From Oscillospiraceae bacterium (GTDB lineage: Bacteria > Bacillota_A > Clostridia > Oscillospirales > Oscillospiraceae): DNA of 31,149 bases. Numbering within the stretch: position 1 is the first letter of the stretch; each line of letters opens with the position of its first letter. A program made the position numbers and the translations under genes. The notes beneath the pieces were generated by a model. That model was not told the origin of the DNA. It did not search any database and worked only from the letters and a program-made list of their open reading frames with translations. Positions 1 through 6,945 of this stretch are shown here, one piece after another. The stretch is taken from positions 1 through 31,149 of the forward strand of contig JAILOS010000055.1 in the NCBI GenBank assembly GCA_024690695.1. The letters are read 5' to 3'.

Positions 1-96
1 GACTACGGCGCAGCGCACGCCGCGCCTGGCGGCGCGGAGCGCGGCCGTGTAGCCGCCGGGGCCGGCGCCGATGACGAGGAGCTGATAGTCGTTCAT
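1..96 (-). CDS. lpdA: Dihydrolipoamide dehydrogenase (E3/L-protein), N-terminal fragment
   Basis: Only the first 32 codons lie in the window. They begin MNDYQLLVIGAGPGGYTAA, a beta-strand followed by the GxGxxG FAD-binding turn typical of flavoprotein disulfide reductases. The ATG sits 16 nt after the gcvPB stop, in the same direction. As the last visible gene of a glycine-cleavage operon it is most likely the L-protein, which reoxidises the dihydrolipoyl arm of GcvH with NAD+. The redox-active CxxxxC motif lies beyond the window edge, so the exact family member (E3 versus another pyridine nucleotide-disulfide oxidoreductase) rests on context. Confidence 0.8.
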   Translation of the reverse strand, partial: MNDYQLLVIGAGPGGYTAALRAARRGVRCAVV

Positions 97-112
97 GCCT
101 TCGGCCCCCTTC

Positions 113-1516
113 TCAGGGCTTCTGCCAGCGCAGCACGGGGCTGCGCGCGGCGCGGACCTCGTCCGGGCGTCCGATCTGGGCCTTGTGCGGCGCGGCGTGC
201 ATGAAGTCCGGATCCCGGTAGCCCAGCTCGTACAGCGCGCGGAAGATCTCTGCCGCCCAGTCGAGCGTCTCCTTGCTCTCGGTCTCGGTCGGCTCGAGCA
301 TCAGCGCCTCGTGCACGATCAGCGGGAAGTACATCGTGGGCGGGTGCATGCCGTAGTCGATCAGGCTCTTCGCCACGTCCAGCGCGCTCACGCCGGTCTC
401 CTTTTTGAAGCGGCTCAGATCGAGCACGAACTCGTGCATGCAGACGCGGTCGTAGGCCAGATCGAAGCTGCCCTCGATGCGGCGCATCAGGTAATTGGCG
501 TTGAGCACGGCGTTCTGCGCCGCCTCGGGCACGCCCTCGCGGCCGAGCGTCAGCAGATAGGTGAGCGCGCGCACGACGACGAGGAAGTTGCCGGCGAAGG
601 AGCGCACCTGGATGTGCCCGGGCCCGTCCATCAGCGCCGAGGCCGGCAGGAAGTCCCGCAGGAAGCTCTTGCAGCCGACGGCGCCCGCGCCCGGGCCGCC
701 GCCGCCGTGCGGGGTGGCAAAGGTCTTGTGCAGATTCATGTGGATGCAGTCGAAGCCCATGTCGCCGGGGCGGACGACGCCCATGACGGCGTTGAGATTG
801 GCGCCGTCGTAGTAGCACAGGCCGCCGGCCTCGTGGACCAGACGCGTGATCTCCAGGATGTTCTCGTCGAAGATGCCGACGGTGTTGGGGTTGGTGAGCA
901 TCAGGCCGGCCACATCCGGGCCGAGCGCGGCGCGCAGCGCGTCGAGATCGACGCAGCCGTTCGGCGCCGAGGCGATGTTCACGACCTGGAAGCCGCACAT
1001 CGCGGCGGTCGCGGGGTTGGTGCCGTGGGCGGAGTCGGGCACGATGATCTTCGTGCGGGCTTTGTCGCCGCGGCTGAGGTGGTACTGCTTGATCAGCAGC
1101 ACGCCGGTAAATTCGCCGTGGGCGCCGGCGGCGGGCTGGAAGGTCATCGCGTCCATGCCGGAGATCTCGCACAGCAGCTTTCCGGTCAGCTCCAGGGCCT
1201 CTCGGCAGCCCTCGACCGCGTGGGCCGGGGCGAGCGGGTGTACGCCGGCAAAGCCGGGCAGCGCCGCCATGTCCTCGTCGATCCGGGGATTGTATTTCAT
1301 CGTGCAGGAGCCCAGCGGGTAGAAGCCGCAGTTGACGCCGTGGACGCGGTGGTTGAGCTCGCTGTAGTGCCGGGACAGATCGACCTCGCTCAGCTCGGGC
1401 AGAGCCGGGGGCGTCTCGCGCAGGAGGGAGGCGGGCAGCGCCGCCTCGGGCACGTCGCAGGCGGGCAGCAGGCCGCAGCGGCGGCCGCTCACGCTCTTTT
1501 CGAAGATCAGCTTCAC
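113..1516 (-). CDS. gcvPB: Glycine dehydrogenase (decarboxylating) subunit 2, GcvPB
   Basis: This is the C-terminal half of the split P-protein. With GcvPA it decarboxylates glycine using PLP and passes the aminomethyl group to lipoyl-GcvH. The PLP lysine is K264 in MNLHKTFATPHGGGGPGAG, the hallmark of the family. Other family stretches are NHRVHGVNCGFYPLGSCTMKYN and PDSAHGTNPATA. The length of 467 aa is normal for subunit 2. The start is a GTG whose last two bases overlap the gcvPA stop (GTGA), which implies translational coupling. The usual N-terminal sequence KLIFEKS begins exactly there; the reading frame stays open far upstream, but that part is antisense-like noise over gcvPA. The end KSLIDYG...RPDEVRAARSPVLRWQKP is complete. 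Confidence 0.97.
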   Translation of the reverse strand: MKLIFEKSVSGRRCGLLPACDVPEAALPASLLRETPPALPELSEVDLSRHYSELNHRVHGVNCGFYPLGSCTMKYNPRIDEDMAALPGFAGVHPLAPAHAVEGCREALELTGKLLCEISGMDAMTFQPAAGAHGEFTGVLLIKQYHLSRGDKARTKIIVPDSAHGTNPATAAMCGFQVVNIASAPNGCVDLDALRAALGPDVAGLMLTNPNTVGIFDENILEITRLVHEAGGLCYYDGANLNAVMGVVRPGDMGFDCIHMNLHKTFATPHGGGGPGAGAVGCKSFLRDFLPASALMDGPGHIQVRSFAGNFLVVVRALTYLLTLGREGVPEAAQNAVLNANYLMRRIEGSFDLAYDRVCMHEFVLDLSRFKKETGVSALDVAKSLIDYGMHPPTMYFPLIVHEALMLEPTETESKETLDWAAEIFRALYELGYRDPDFMHAAPHKAQIGRPDEVRAARSPVLRWQKP

Positions 1517-2826
1517 TTCGCCAGCACCTCCTTCACGATCCCGACCGCGCGGTCGAGCTCGGCGCGGCTCTGCTTTTCGGTCGCGCACCAGAGAAGGCCC
1601 TCCTCTATCGGCAGGCCGCCGAGGATGCCGGCCGCTTCCAGCGCCGCGAGCACTTCCTCGCGCCGGGGGAGCGCGGTGACGAACTCGTGGAAGAACTCGC
1701 CCTTGTACACGAGCTCCACGCCCTCGAGCTCGCAGAGACGCGCGCAGAGGTAATGCGCCTTCGCCGCGCACTGCTTCGCGGCCTCGTTCAGGCCCTGCGG
1801 GCCCATCGCCGCGAGATACACCGCGGCGGTCAGCGCGCAGAGAGCTTCGTTCGAGCAGATGTTGCTGCCGGCCTTTTCGCGGCGGATGTGCTGCTCGCGG
1901 GCCTGCAGGCTCAGCACGTAGGCGCGCTCGCCCCGGCTGTCGACGGTCTCGCCGACGATGCGGCCCGGCAGACGGCGCATCAGCGCTGCGGTGCTGGCCA
2001 TAAAGCCGAGGTAGGGGCCGCCGAAGCCGAGCGGCAGACCGAGCGGCTGCCCCTCGCCGACGGCGACGTCCGCGCCGCAGTCGCGCGGGCTCTTCAGCAG
2101 ACCGAGCGAGATCGGGTTGCAGCTCATCACGAACAGCGAGCCGTTCTCGTGCGTCTGCCGGCCGAGCGCCTCGGCGTCCTCGATCTGGCCGTAGAAGTTC
2201 GGCTGTTGGAGGATGAAGGAGGCGACCTCGGGCGTCAGCATCGTTTTCAGCGCCTCCGGATCGGTTCTGCCGTCCTTCGTCGGCACGATCCGCAGCTCGT
2301 CGCCGGTGCCGAAGCAGTAGGTGCGCACGGTGTTGATCAGGTCCGGGTGGGCCGCGGCGGAGATCAGCGTGACGCGGCGCTTGCGGTCGCGGCACATGGC
2401 GGCGGCCTCCGCGGCGGCGCAGGCGCCGTCGTAGACGGAGGCGTTGGACACGTCCATGCCCGTCAGCTCGCAGATCATGGTCTGGTATTCAAAAATGGAC
2501 TGCAGCACGCCCTGGCTCATCTCGGCCTGATAGGGCGTGTAGGCGGTGAGAAATTCCTCCTTGGCGGGGACGGAGCGGACGATCGCCGGGATGTAGTGGT
2601 CGTAGGCGCCGGCGCCGCGCAGCACCGTGGAGAACACGGTGTTCTTCGCGGCCAGGGCGCTCATCGCGCGCGTGACCTCCAGCTCGCTCATGCCCGCCGG
2701 GAGGTCGAGCGGGCGGTCGAGGAGCATCTCCTGCGGCACGTCGCGGTACAGCTCCTTATACGACTGCACGCCGACGGCGCGGAGCATCTCCTGCCGCTGC
2801 TCCGGGGTGGAAGGGATATAACTCAT
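1513..2826 (-). CDS. gcvPA: Glycine dehydrogenase (decarboxylating) subunit 1, GcvPA
   Basis: This is the N-terminal half of the two-subunit P-protein, 437 aa and full length for the family. It starts MSYIPSTPEQRQEMLRAVG and carries the typical early stretch AGAYDHYIPAIVRS and the segment EFLTAYTPYQAEMSQG. It lacks a PLP lysine of its own and forms the active site with GcvPB. The ribosome-binding site GGGAGG lies about 7 nt before the ATG. The split PA/PB arrangement is typical of Firmicutes, Thermotogae and archaea; proteobacteria have a single GcvP. It is separated by 19 nt from the hydrolase gene upstream and overlaps gcvPB downstream, so the two subunits should be made in equal amounts. 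Confidence 0.97.
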   Translation of the reverse strand: MSYIPSTPEQRQEMLRAVGVQSYKELYRDVPQEMLLDRPLDLPAGMSELEVTRAMSALAAKNTVFSTVLRGAGAYDHYIPAIVRSVPAKEEFLTAYTPYQAEMSQGVLQSIFEYQTMICELTGMDVSNASVYDGACAAAEAAAMCRDRKRRVTLISAAAHPDLINTVRTYCFGTGDELRIVPTKDGRTDPEALKTMLTPEVASFILQQPNFYGQIEDAEALGRQTHENGSLFVMSCNPISLGLLKSPRDCGADVAVGEGQPLGLPLGFGGPYLGFMASTAALMRRLPGRIVGETVDSRGERAYVLSLQAREQHIRREKAGSNICSNEALCALTAAVYLAAMGPQGLNEAAKQCAAKAHYLCARLCELEGVELVYKGEFFHEFVTALPRREEVLAALEAAGILGGLPIEEGLLWCATEKQSRAELDRAVGIVKEVLAK

Positions 2827-2845
2827 GGGCGTTCCTCCCTTGTTT

Positions 2846-3379
2846 TTACGAATGGCTTTGCCGGATCAGCGCGATCGCCTCGTCCGTGGAAACGCAGTCG
2901 GCGACGCCTTCCCAGGCGCAGTTGAAATAGTATTCGCAGGTGGTTTCGGCGTTCATGTAGGGATTGTCAAAGGTGGACGTGGTCTCCCGGGGGATGACGA
3001 TGAAATAGCCCCGCTCGTCGGCGGATTTCACGGTCTTGTCCACGCAGTAGTTCAGCACCAGGCCCGTGATCATCAGCGTGTCGTCGCCCGAGGCCTCCAG
3101 ATACGCGGCGAAATCCGGGTTGGTAAAGCAGCTGCCCTCGGTCTTGACGAAGCGCTTTTCACCCTTGAGCGGCGCGAGCTCGTCGGCGATCTCAAAGGCC
3201 TCGTCTCCGGCGGTAAAGCCGGAGTCCGGCCCGTCGTCGTGCTGGACGAAGAGCGCCTCCACGCCGTTTTCCCGGGCGGCCCGGAGGATCCTCACGGCGT
3301 TTTCCAGCACGCTCTCGCGGCGGAAAAGTCCCTCGTCCTCCAGAATGCCCTTCTGCATATCAATGACGATCAGTTTCAT
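2846..3379 (-). CDS. Isochorismatase-family cysteine hydrolase embedded in the gcv operon
   Basis: A 177-aa protein of the isochorismatase/nicotinamidase fold. The three catalytic positions are visible: D7 in KLIVIDMQKG, K79 in KRFVKTEGSCF, and the nucleophile C112 in MITGLVLNYCVDKTV. The segment after the cysteine (KSADERGYFIVIPRETTSTFD) matches the family pattern where strand and helix follow the nucleophile. Substrates in this superfamily include nicotinamide, isochorismate, N-carbamoyl compounds and ureidoacrylate, and the sequence alone does not choose among them. It lies between gcvH and gcvPA with short spacers (33 and 19 nt) and a good RBS (AAAGGAGA), so it must be co-transcribed with glycine cleavage. 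An amidase acting on a glycine precursor or a nicotinamide salvage role is speculation. Confidence 0.88.
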   Translation of the reverse strand: MKLIVIDMQKGILEDEGLFRRESVLENAVRILRAARENGVEALFVQHDDGPDSGFTAGDEAFEIADELAPLKGEKRFVKTEGSCFTNPDFAAYLEASGDDTLMITGLVLNYCVDKTVKSADERGYFIVIPRETTSTFDNPYMNAETTCEYYFNCAWEGVADCVSTDEAIALIRQSHS

Positions 3380-3412
3380 GGAGCGTCTCCTTTCGCTTTC
3401 GCGGCCCGGCGC

Positions 3413-3787
3413 TTACTCGTTCTCGCAGAGCGTCTGGTATTCGCCGGCGTCGAGCAGCTCCTCCGTGTCGGTGACGGCCTCGACCTTGATCATCCAGGCG
3501 CCGTAGGGGTCCTCGTTGATTTTCTCGGGCGCGTCGAGCAGCTCCTCGTTGACGGCGCAGACTGTGCCGGTGACGGGGCAGATCAGCTCGCTGACGGCCT
3601 TGACGGACTCCACGTCGCCGAAGGACTCGCCGGCCGCGGTCTCGTCGCCCTCCTGGGGCAGGTTGACGAACACCACGTCGCCCAGCGCGTCCTGCGCGAA
3701 GTCGGTGATGCCGATGACGGCCACGCCGTCTTCCATGCGCAGCCACTCGTGGGACTTGGAATACTTGAGATCAGTGGGATAGTTCAT
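3413..3787 (-). CDS. gcvH: Glycine cleavage system H protein
   Basis: A 124-aa lipoyl carrier that shuttles the aminomethyl group from GcvPA/PB to GcvT and the electrons to the L-protein. The lipoylation site is K63 in GDVESVKAVSEL. The flanking HEWL (residues 13-16) and GITDFAQDALGDVVFVNLP are diagnostic of GcvH. Length is normal. The RBS GGAGG lies 7 nt before the ATG. It is the second gene of the operon, 62 nt after the GcvT-GlyA stop; I see no terminator or promoter in that spacer. No lipoate ligase or LipA/LipB is visible in the window. Confidence 0.98.
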   Translation of the reverse strand: MNYPTDLKYSKSHEWLRMEDGVAVIGITDFAQDALGDVVFVNLPQEGDETAAGESFGDVESVKAVSELICPVTGTVCAVNEELLDAPEKINEDPYGAWMIKVEAVTDTEELLDAGEYQTLCENE

Positions 3788-3850
3788 GTTTTTACCTCCG
3801 CAATATTACTGAAAACTGTGTTGATTTCGTACTGAAAATTCCGGATTGGC

Positions 3851-6493
3851 TCAGAAGCCGATTTTGCCGGCGAATCCCTCGAGCGCGCCGCGGAAGGCCT
3901 CGTCGCCGAAGCAGTAGCGCATCTCGGTGTAGCCGCCGCGCAGCCGCGCCACGTCCTCGCCGATCGCTTCGCCGCGCAGGATGCAGGCGGCCATCAGCTC
4001 GGCCAGCTTCTCGAACTCGGCGGGTCCGAAGCCGAAGCGCGTCATCTCGCTCACGCCCATGCGCAGCGCGCCGGAGGCGGTGAAGCCCTCCTCGTCGGGC
4101 GTGGCCTGGTAGTTGACGATGACGTTGTTCTCCTCGAGACGGCGGGCGATTTCGGCGCCGGCGCCGTAGCCGACGGAGACGAGCACCTGGTGGGTCTCGG
4201 TGTAATCCACGGCCGCATCGCCGAGCACGTCCAGACCCTGCGCCTTGAGCGCGCGGGCGAAGTGTTTGGCGTTGTCGACGACGGCCTTCTGATACGCGTC
4301 GCGGAAGGCGTTCATCTCATAGGCGGCCATCAGCAGGCCGAGCTGGGTGCCGAGGTGGTGGTTCGAGACGCTGCCGGGGAAGGCGCGGCGCTCGATGGTC
4401 TCCCAGAGACCGTATTTCAGCTCCTCCTCGCGGTAGTTGACGGCGACGACGCCGCGCTGCGGCCCGAAGAAGGTCTTGTGCGTGGAGCCGGTGACGATCT
4501 CGGCGCCCTCGGCAAAGGGATCCTGGAAATACTTGCCGACGATGCCCAGCACATGCGCCATGTCGTACATGATCGTCGTCGGGATTTTCTGCTCGTCGAC
4601 GAAGCGGCGGATCTCGGCCACGGGCTCCTTCTGGATGATCATGCTCTTGCCGAAGATGATGAACTCGGGGCGGTACTCGTCGATCAGCTTCTTCGTCTCC
4701 TCGACGTCGGTCTTGAAGAGATTGTCCTTGCAGACCGGGAAGTTCACGACGGCGCTGCGCTCGGTGACCGGATCGACGGCGATGTAGTCGTGCAGCGCGC
4801 CCATCGGCTGGGCGGAGAGGTGGCCGCCGCGGATGATGTGGTTGTTCATCACGTAGCCGAGGCGCTGCGGATCGCGTTTGCGGTCGAAGCGGTTCTTCCA
4901 GTCCATCAGCGCGGAGAAGACGGCGGTGTTGGCCATCTGGCCGCTGACGACGCGGGTTTCGACCTCGGTGCAGCCGAAGTATCTGCGCAGCTCGTCCACC
5001 AGCAGCTGCTCGACCTCGTCGATGAAGCCGGTGCCCTGGTAGTAGAAGATGTCGGCGTCGTAGAAGGACTTGACCTTCTTGTGCTCGGCGTAGCGGCAGC
5101 TCGGGTCGCTGGCGCAGAGCATCTGCACGGCGCGGCTGGGCGTGTTCTCGGAGGGGATGAGGTTGACGCAGCGGCGCTGGCGCCAGAGGTGGTTTTCCTC
5201 GGCGCGGCGCAGCAGGGTGAGCGCCGGATGGACGGGATCGCTCTGCGCGCGGCCGCTCAGCTCGGTGCCGTAGATGATCGGGCGGGCGTAGGGCGGCGCC
5301 ATCGTGTCGAGATGCCGGTCGGGGATCACGGCTCTGAGCCGTTTGCCGCGCACGTCGACCGAGACCTCGTCGTCGGTCAGCACGTCGCCGGCGATATAGC
5401 ACAGGCCGATCGAGCGCTTGACGACCTCGTCGGTGATGACGGTCTCCAGACCCTCGCCCTCGGCGCGGTAGTACGGGACCATCGTGCCGCTCGTGACCCA
5501 GCCGATCGGCTCTTCGCCGCGGTAGACGGTCATGCCCGCGCGGATGACGCCGCGGTCGAGCAGGGCGATCGGGCGGATGCTCCGCGGGAGATCGGCCATG
5601 TCGGAGAAGTCGCGGTCCAGCACGCGGTTGAACACCTTGCGCTGGGCTTCCAGGGCCCTGCGGCCGATAAAATCGCCCTTGCGCTCGGAGAAGCTGACGG
5701 CGAATTTGGCCAGCGGCACGGCGAAGATCGGGATGGGCCTGCCCTCGGGATCGAGGCCCAGCTCATGCCCGTAGAGCGGCAGGCCGGCCTCCAGCCGCAG
5801 CGTGTCGCGCGCGCCGAGACCGGCGGGGCGGGCGCCCAGCTCGATCAGCCGGTTCCACAGCCAGGCGGCGTCGGCCGAGGGGATATAGACCTCGTAGCCG
5901 AGCGGCTCGCCGGTGTAGCCGGTTTTGGACACGCGCACGCGGCGTCCCTCCAGCTCGAGCGTGTTGAGCGCGTTCTTCAGCGGCTCCGTGACGGCCTCGC
6001 CCCCGGCGAGGATCGTCATCAGCTCTTTGCTCTTCGGGCCCTGCACGGCGATGGCGGCCCAGTCGGCGGTGATGTCGGTCAGCGTGCAGTCAAAGCGCTT
6101 GACCTGCTCGCGCAGATGGGCGAGGTCCTTATCGGTGTTGGCGGCGTTTACGACCAGCAGGAAGCGCTCTTCCTCGAAGCGGTAGAGGTAGGCGTCGTCG
6201 ATGGCGCTGCCGTTCTCGTCGGGGATCATGCAGTACTGCGCGCGGTCGAGGTCGAGCGCGCAGACGTTGCTCGTCAGGACGTGCTGCAGGAAGGCGACGC
6301 GCTCGGGGCCCTCCACCAGGATGCGCCCCATGTGGGACACGTCGAAGAGAGAGCAGAAATGACGGGTGTACAGATGCTCCGCCACGATGCCGGTCGGGTA
6401 CTGGACGGGCATTTCCCATCCGCCGAAATCCACCATCGTCGCGCCGGCGGCCTTGTGGATCGCGTTGAGTTGGGTGCGCTTGAGTTCGCTCAT
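3851..6493 (-). CDS. GcvT-GlyA fusion: aminomethyltransferase joined to serine hydroxymethyltransferase
   Basis: One uninterrupted 880-aa reading frame. Residues 1 to about 400 are a complete GcvT (T-protein): GGWEMPVQYP, LFDVSHMGRI, the IDDAYLYRF region holding the conserved aspartate, VVNAANTDKD, GYTGEPLGYEVYIP, GARDTLRLEAGLPLYGHEL, and the C-terminal barrel ending near Y402. After a linker of roughly 20-30 residues comes an SHMT domain (about 425-880) with NLIPSEN (444-450), E470, the PLP-stacking H558 (GGHL), D644 and H647 (YDMAHV), the PLP lysine K673 (GSTHKTFFGPQ) and substrate-binding R811 (ALRMGVSEMTRFGF). GcvT makes 5,10-methylene-THF from the aminomethyl arm; SHMT uses it with glycine to make serine. 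The SHMT half is divergent: NKYAEGYPGxRYYGG is replaced by a longer YAEHKKVKSFY...YYQGTGF stretch. The ATG at 6493 has GGGGGAGA about 7 nt upstream. In-frame codons farther upstream run through the riboswitch terminator and were not used. Confidence 0.95.
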   Translation of the reverse strand: MSELKRTQLNAIHKAAGATMVDFGGWEMPVQYPTGIVAEHLYTRHFCSLFDVSHMGRILVEGPERVAFLQHVLTSNVCALDLDRAQYCMIPDENGSAIDDAYLYRFEEERFLLVVNAANTDKDLAHLREQVKRFDCTLTDITADWAAIAVQGPKSKELMTILAGGEAVTEPLKNALNTLELEGRRVRVSKTGYTGEPLGYEVYIPSADAAWLWNRLIELGARPAGLGARDTLRLEAGLPLYGHELGLDPEGRPIPIFAVPLAKFAVSFSERKGDFIGRRALEAQRKVFNRVLDRDFSDMADLPRSIRPIALLDRGVIRAGMTVYRGEEPIGWVTSGTMVPYYRAEGEGLETVITDEVVKRSIGLCYIAGDVLTDDEVSVDVRGKRLRAVIPDRHLDTMAPPYARPIIYGTELSGRAQSDPVHPALTLLRRAEENHLWRQRRCVNLIPSENTPSRAVQMLCASDPSCRYAEHKKVKSFYDADIFYYQGTGFIDEVEQLLVDELRRYFGCTEVETRVVSGQMANTAVFSALMDWKNRFDRKRDPQRLGYVMNNHIIRGGHLSAQPMGALHDYIAVDPVTERSAVVNFPVCKDNLFKTDVEETKKLIDEYRPEFIIFGKSMIIQKEPVAEIRRFVDEQKIPTTIMYDMAHVLGIVGKYFQDPFAEGAEIVTGSTHKTFFGPQRGVVAVNYREEELKYGLWETIERRAFPGSVSNHHLGTQLGLLMAAYEMNAFRDAYQKAVVDNAKHFARALKAQGLDVLGDAAVDYTETHQVLVSVGYGAGAEIARRLEENNVIVNYQATPDEEGFTASGALRMGVSEMTRFGFGPAEFEKLAELMAACILRGEAIGEDVARLRGGYTEMRYCFGDEAFRGALEGFAGKIGF

Positions 6494-6520
6494 GGTTATC
6501 TCCCCCTGTGAAGTTGATTT

Positions 6521-6565
6521 GCAAAAAAGCAAAAAGGCAGAAAGACGCCCCGCGTCCTTCTGCCT
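6521..6565 (-). terminator. Riboswitch expression-platform terminator
   Basis: Reading the minus strand, AGGCAGAAGGACGC (6565-6552) pairs with GCGTCTTTCTGCCT (6548-6535) over 14 bp with one G-U, leaving a GGG loop, followed directly by a T run at 6535-6531 and a second T run a few bases on. It lies between the second glycine aptamer and the GcvT-GlyA start. By analogy with other glycine riboswitches, glycine binding would prevent this hairpin and allow transcription; that direction is inference. Confidence 0.9.
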
Positions 6566-6740
6566 CCGTCTGTACCTGAGAGATTCCCTTCGGCCCCGCG
6601 GCCTCCGGTTGCCCCTTTGGTGTGCGGCCCGAAGCCGCACTCTCCGAAGCGTCGTCCGGATCCGATCTTTTTGCCTGAGAGTTTTTGCATTCCCCTTCGG
6701 CTCCGCGCGGCGCGCGGTCTCTCTCGGGTCCATCGTCCGA
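6566..6740 (-). promoter_or_regulatory. Tandem glycine riboswitch
   Basis: On the minus strand two glycine aptamers occur in series. Aptamer 1 (about 6735-6662) shows GAGAGA, GCCGAAGGGG and CTCTCAGGCAAAAAG. Aptamer 2 (about 6656-6567) shows GGAGAG, GCCGAAGGG and CTCTCAGGTACAGACGG. These paired GGAGA / CCGAAGG / CTCTCAGG blocks are the conserved core of the class. The linker is short, as expected for tandem, interacting aptamers. The element lies in the roughly 330-nt leader of the gcv operon and is followed directly by an intrinsic terminator, which fits glycine-induced readthrough into the glycine cleavage genes. Confidence 0.96.
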
Positions 6741-6831
6741 CCAATATGGAATTTTTCGTGAAAAAAAGGAGGAAAAACACGATTCCTGCGACTGCTGCGC
6801 TCCGGGTTTCCCTCCTCCGTTCGGTAAGTTC

Positions 6832-6861
6832 AGTATAGCACCGCGGCGCGCGGGCTGTCAA
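6832..6861 (-). promoter_or_regulatory. Promoter of the gcv operon
   Basis: On the minus strand a perfect -35 TTGACA (6861-6856) is followed by an 18-bp spacer and -10 TATACT (6837-6832). Transcription would begin near 6825 and run about 330 nt through the riboswitch to the GcvT-GlyA start. The rest of the 452-bp gap between GcvT-GlyA and malQ is taken up by the riboswitch, its terminator and the malQ terminator. Confidence 0.85.
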
Positions 6862-6885
6862 GGCCGATTTGCCCCCGAACGAACG

Positions 6886-6921
6886 GAAAAAGCCTCTGCC
6901 CCGGGCGGCCGGGACAGAGGC
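6886..6921 (-). terminator. Intrinsic terminator downstream of malQ
   Basis: Minus-strand hairpin with 13-bp arms (6921-6909 and 6904-6892, GCCTCTGTCCCGG with CCGGGGCAGAGGC, one T-G pair) and a 4-nt loop, followed by TTTTT at 6891-6887. It lies 25 nt past the malQ stop and just upstream of the gcv promoter. A T run on the opposite side (6929-6934) could give weak termination in the other direction. Confidence 0.88.
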
Positions 6922-6945
6922 CTGATCGTTTTTTGCGCGGGCTTT

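Noticed and set aside
113..2395. gcvPB read as a much longer protein starting inside gcvPA
   Set aside because: The upstream part is out of frame with gcvPA and Arg-rich; family sequence begins exactly at the GTG at 1516.
4190..6511. A 773-codon plus-strand frame opposite the GcvT-GlyA gene
   Set aside because: Low-complexity antisense frame with no family signature; the minus strand encodes conserved catalytic residues throughout.
6494..6733. An 80-residue N-terminal extension of the GcvT-GlyA protein
   Set aside because: It would translate the riboswitch and its terminator; the ATG at 6493 has a good RBS and matches the GcvT N-terminus.
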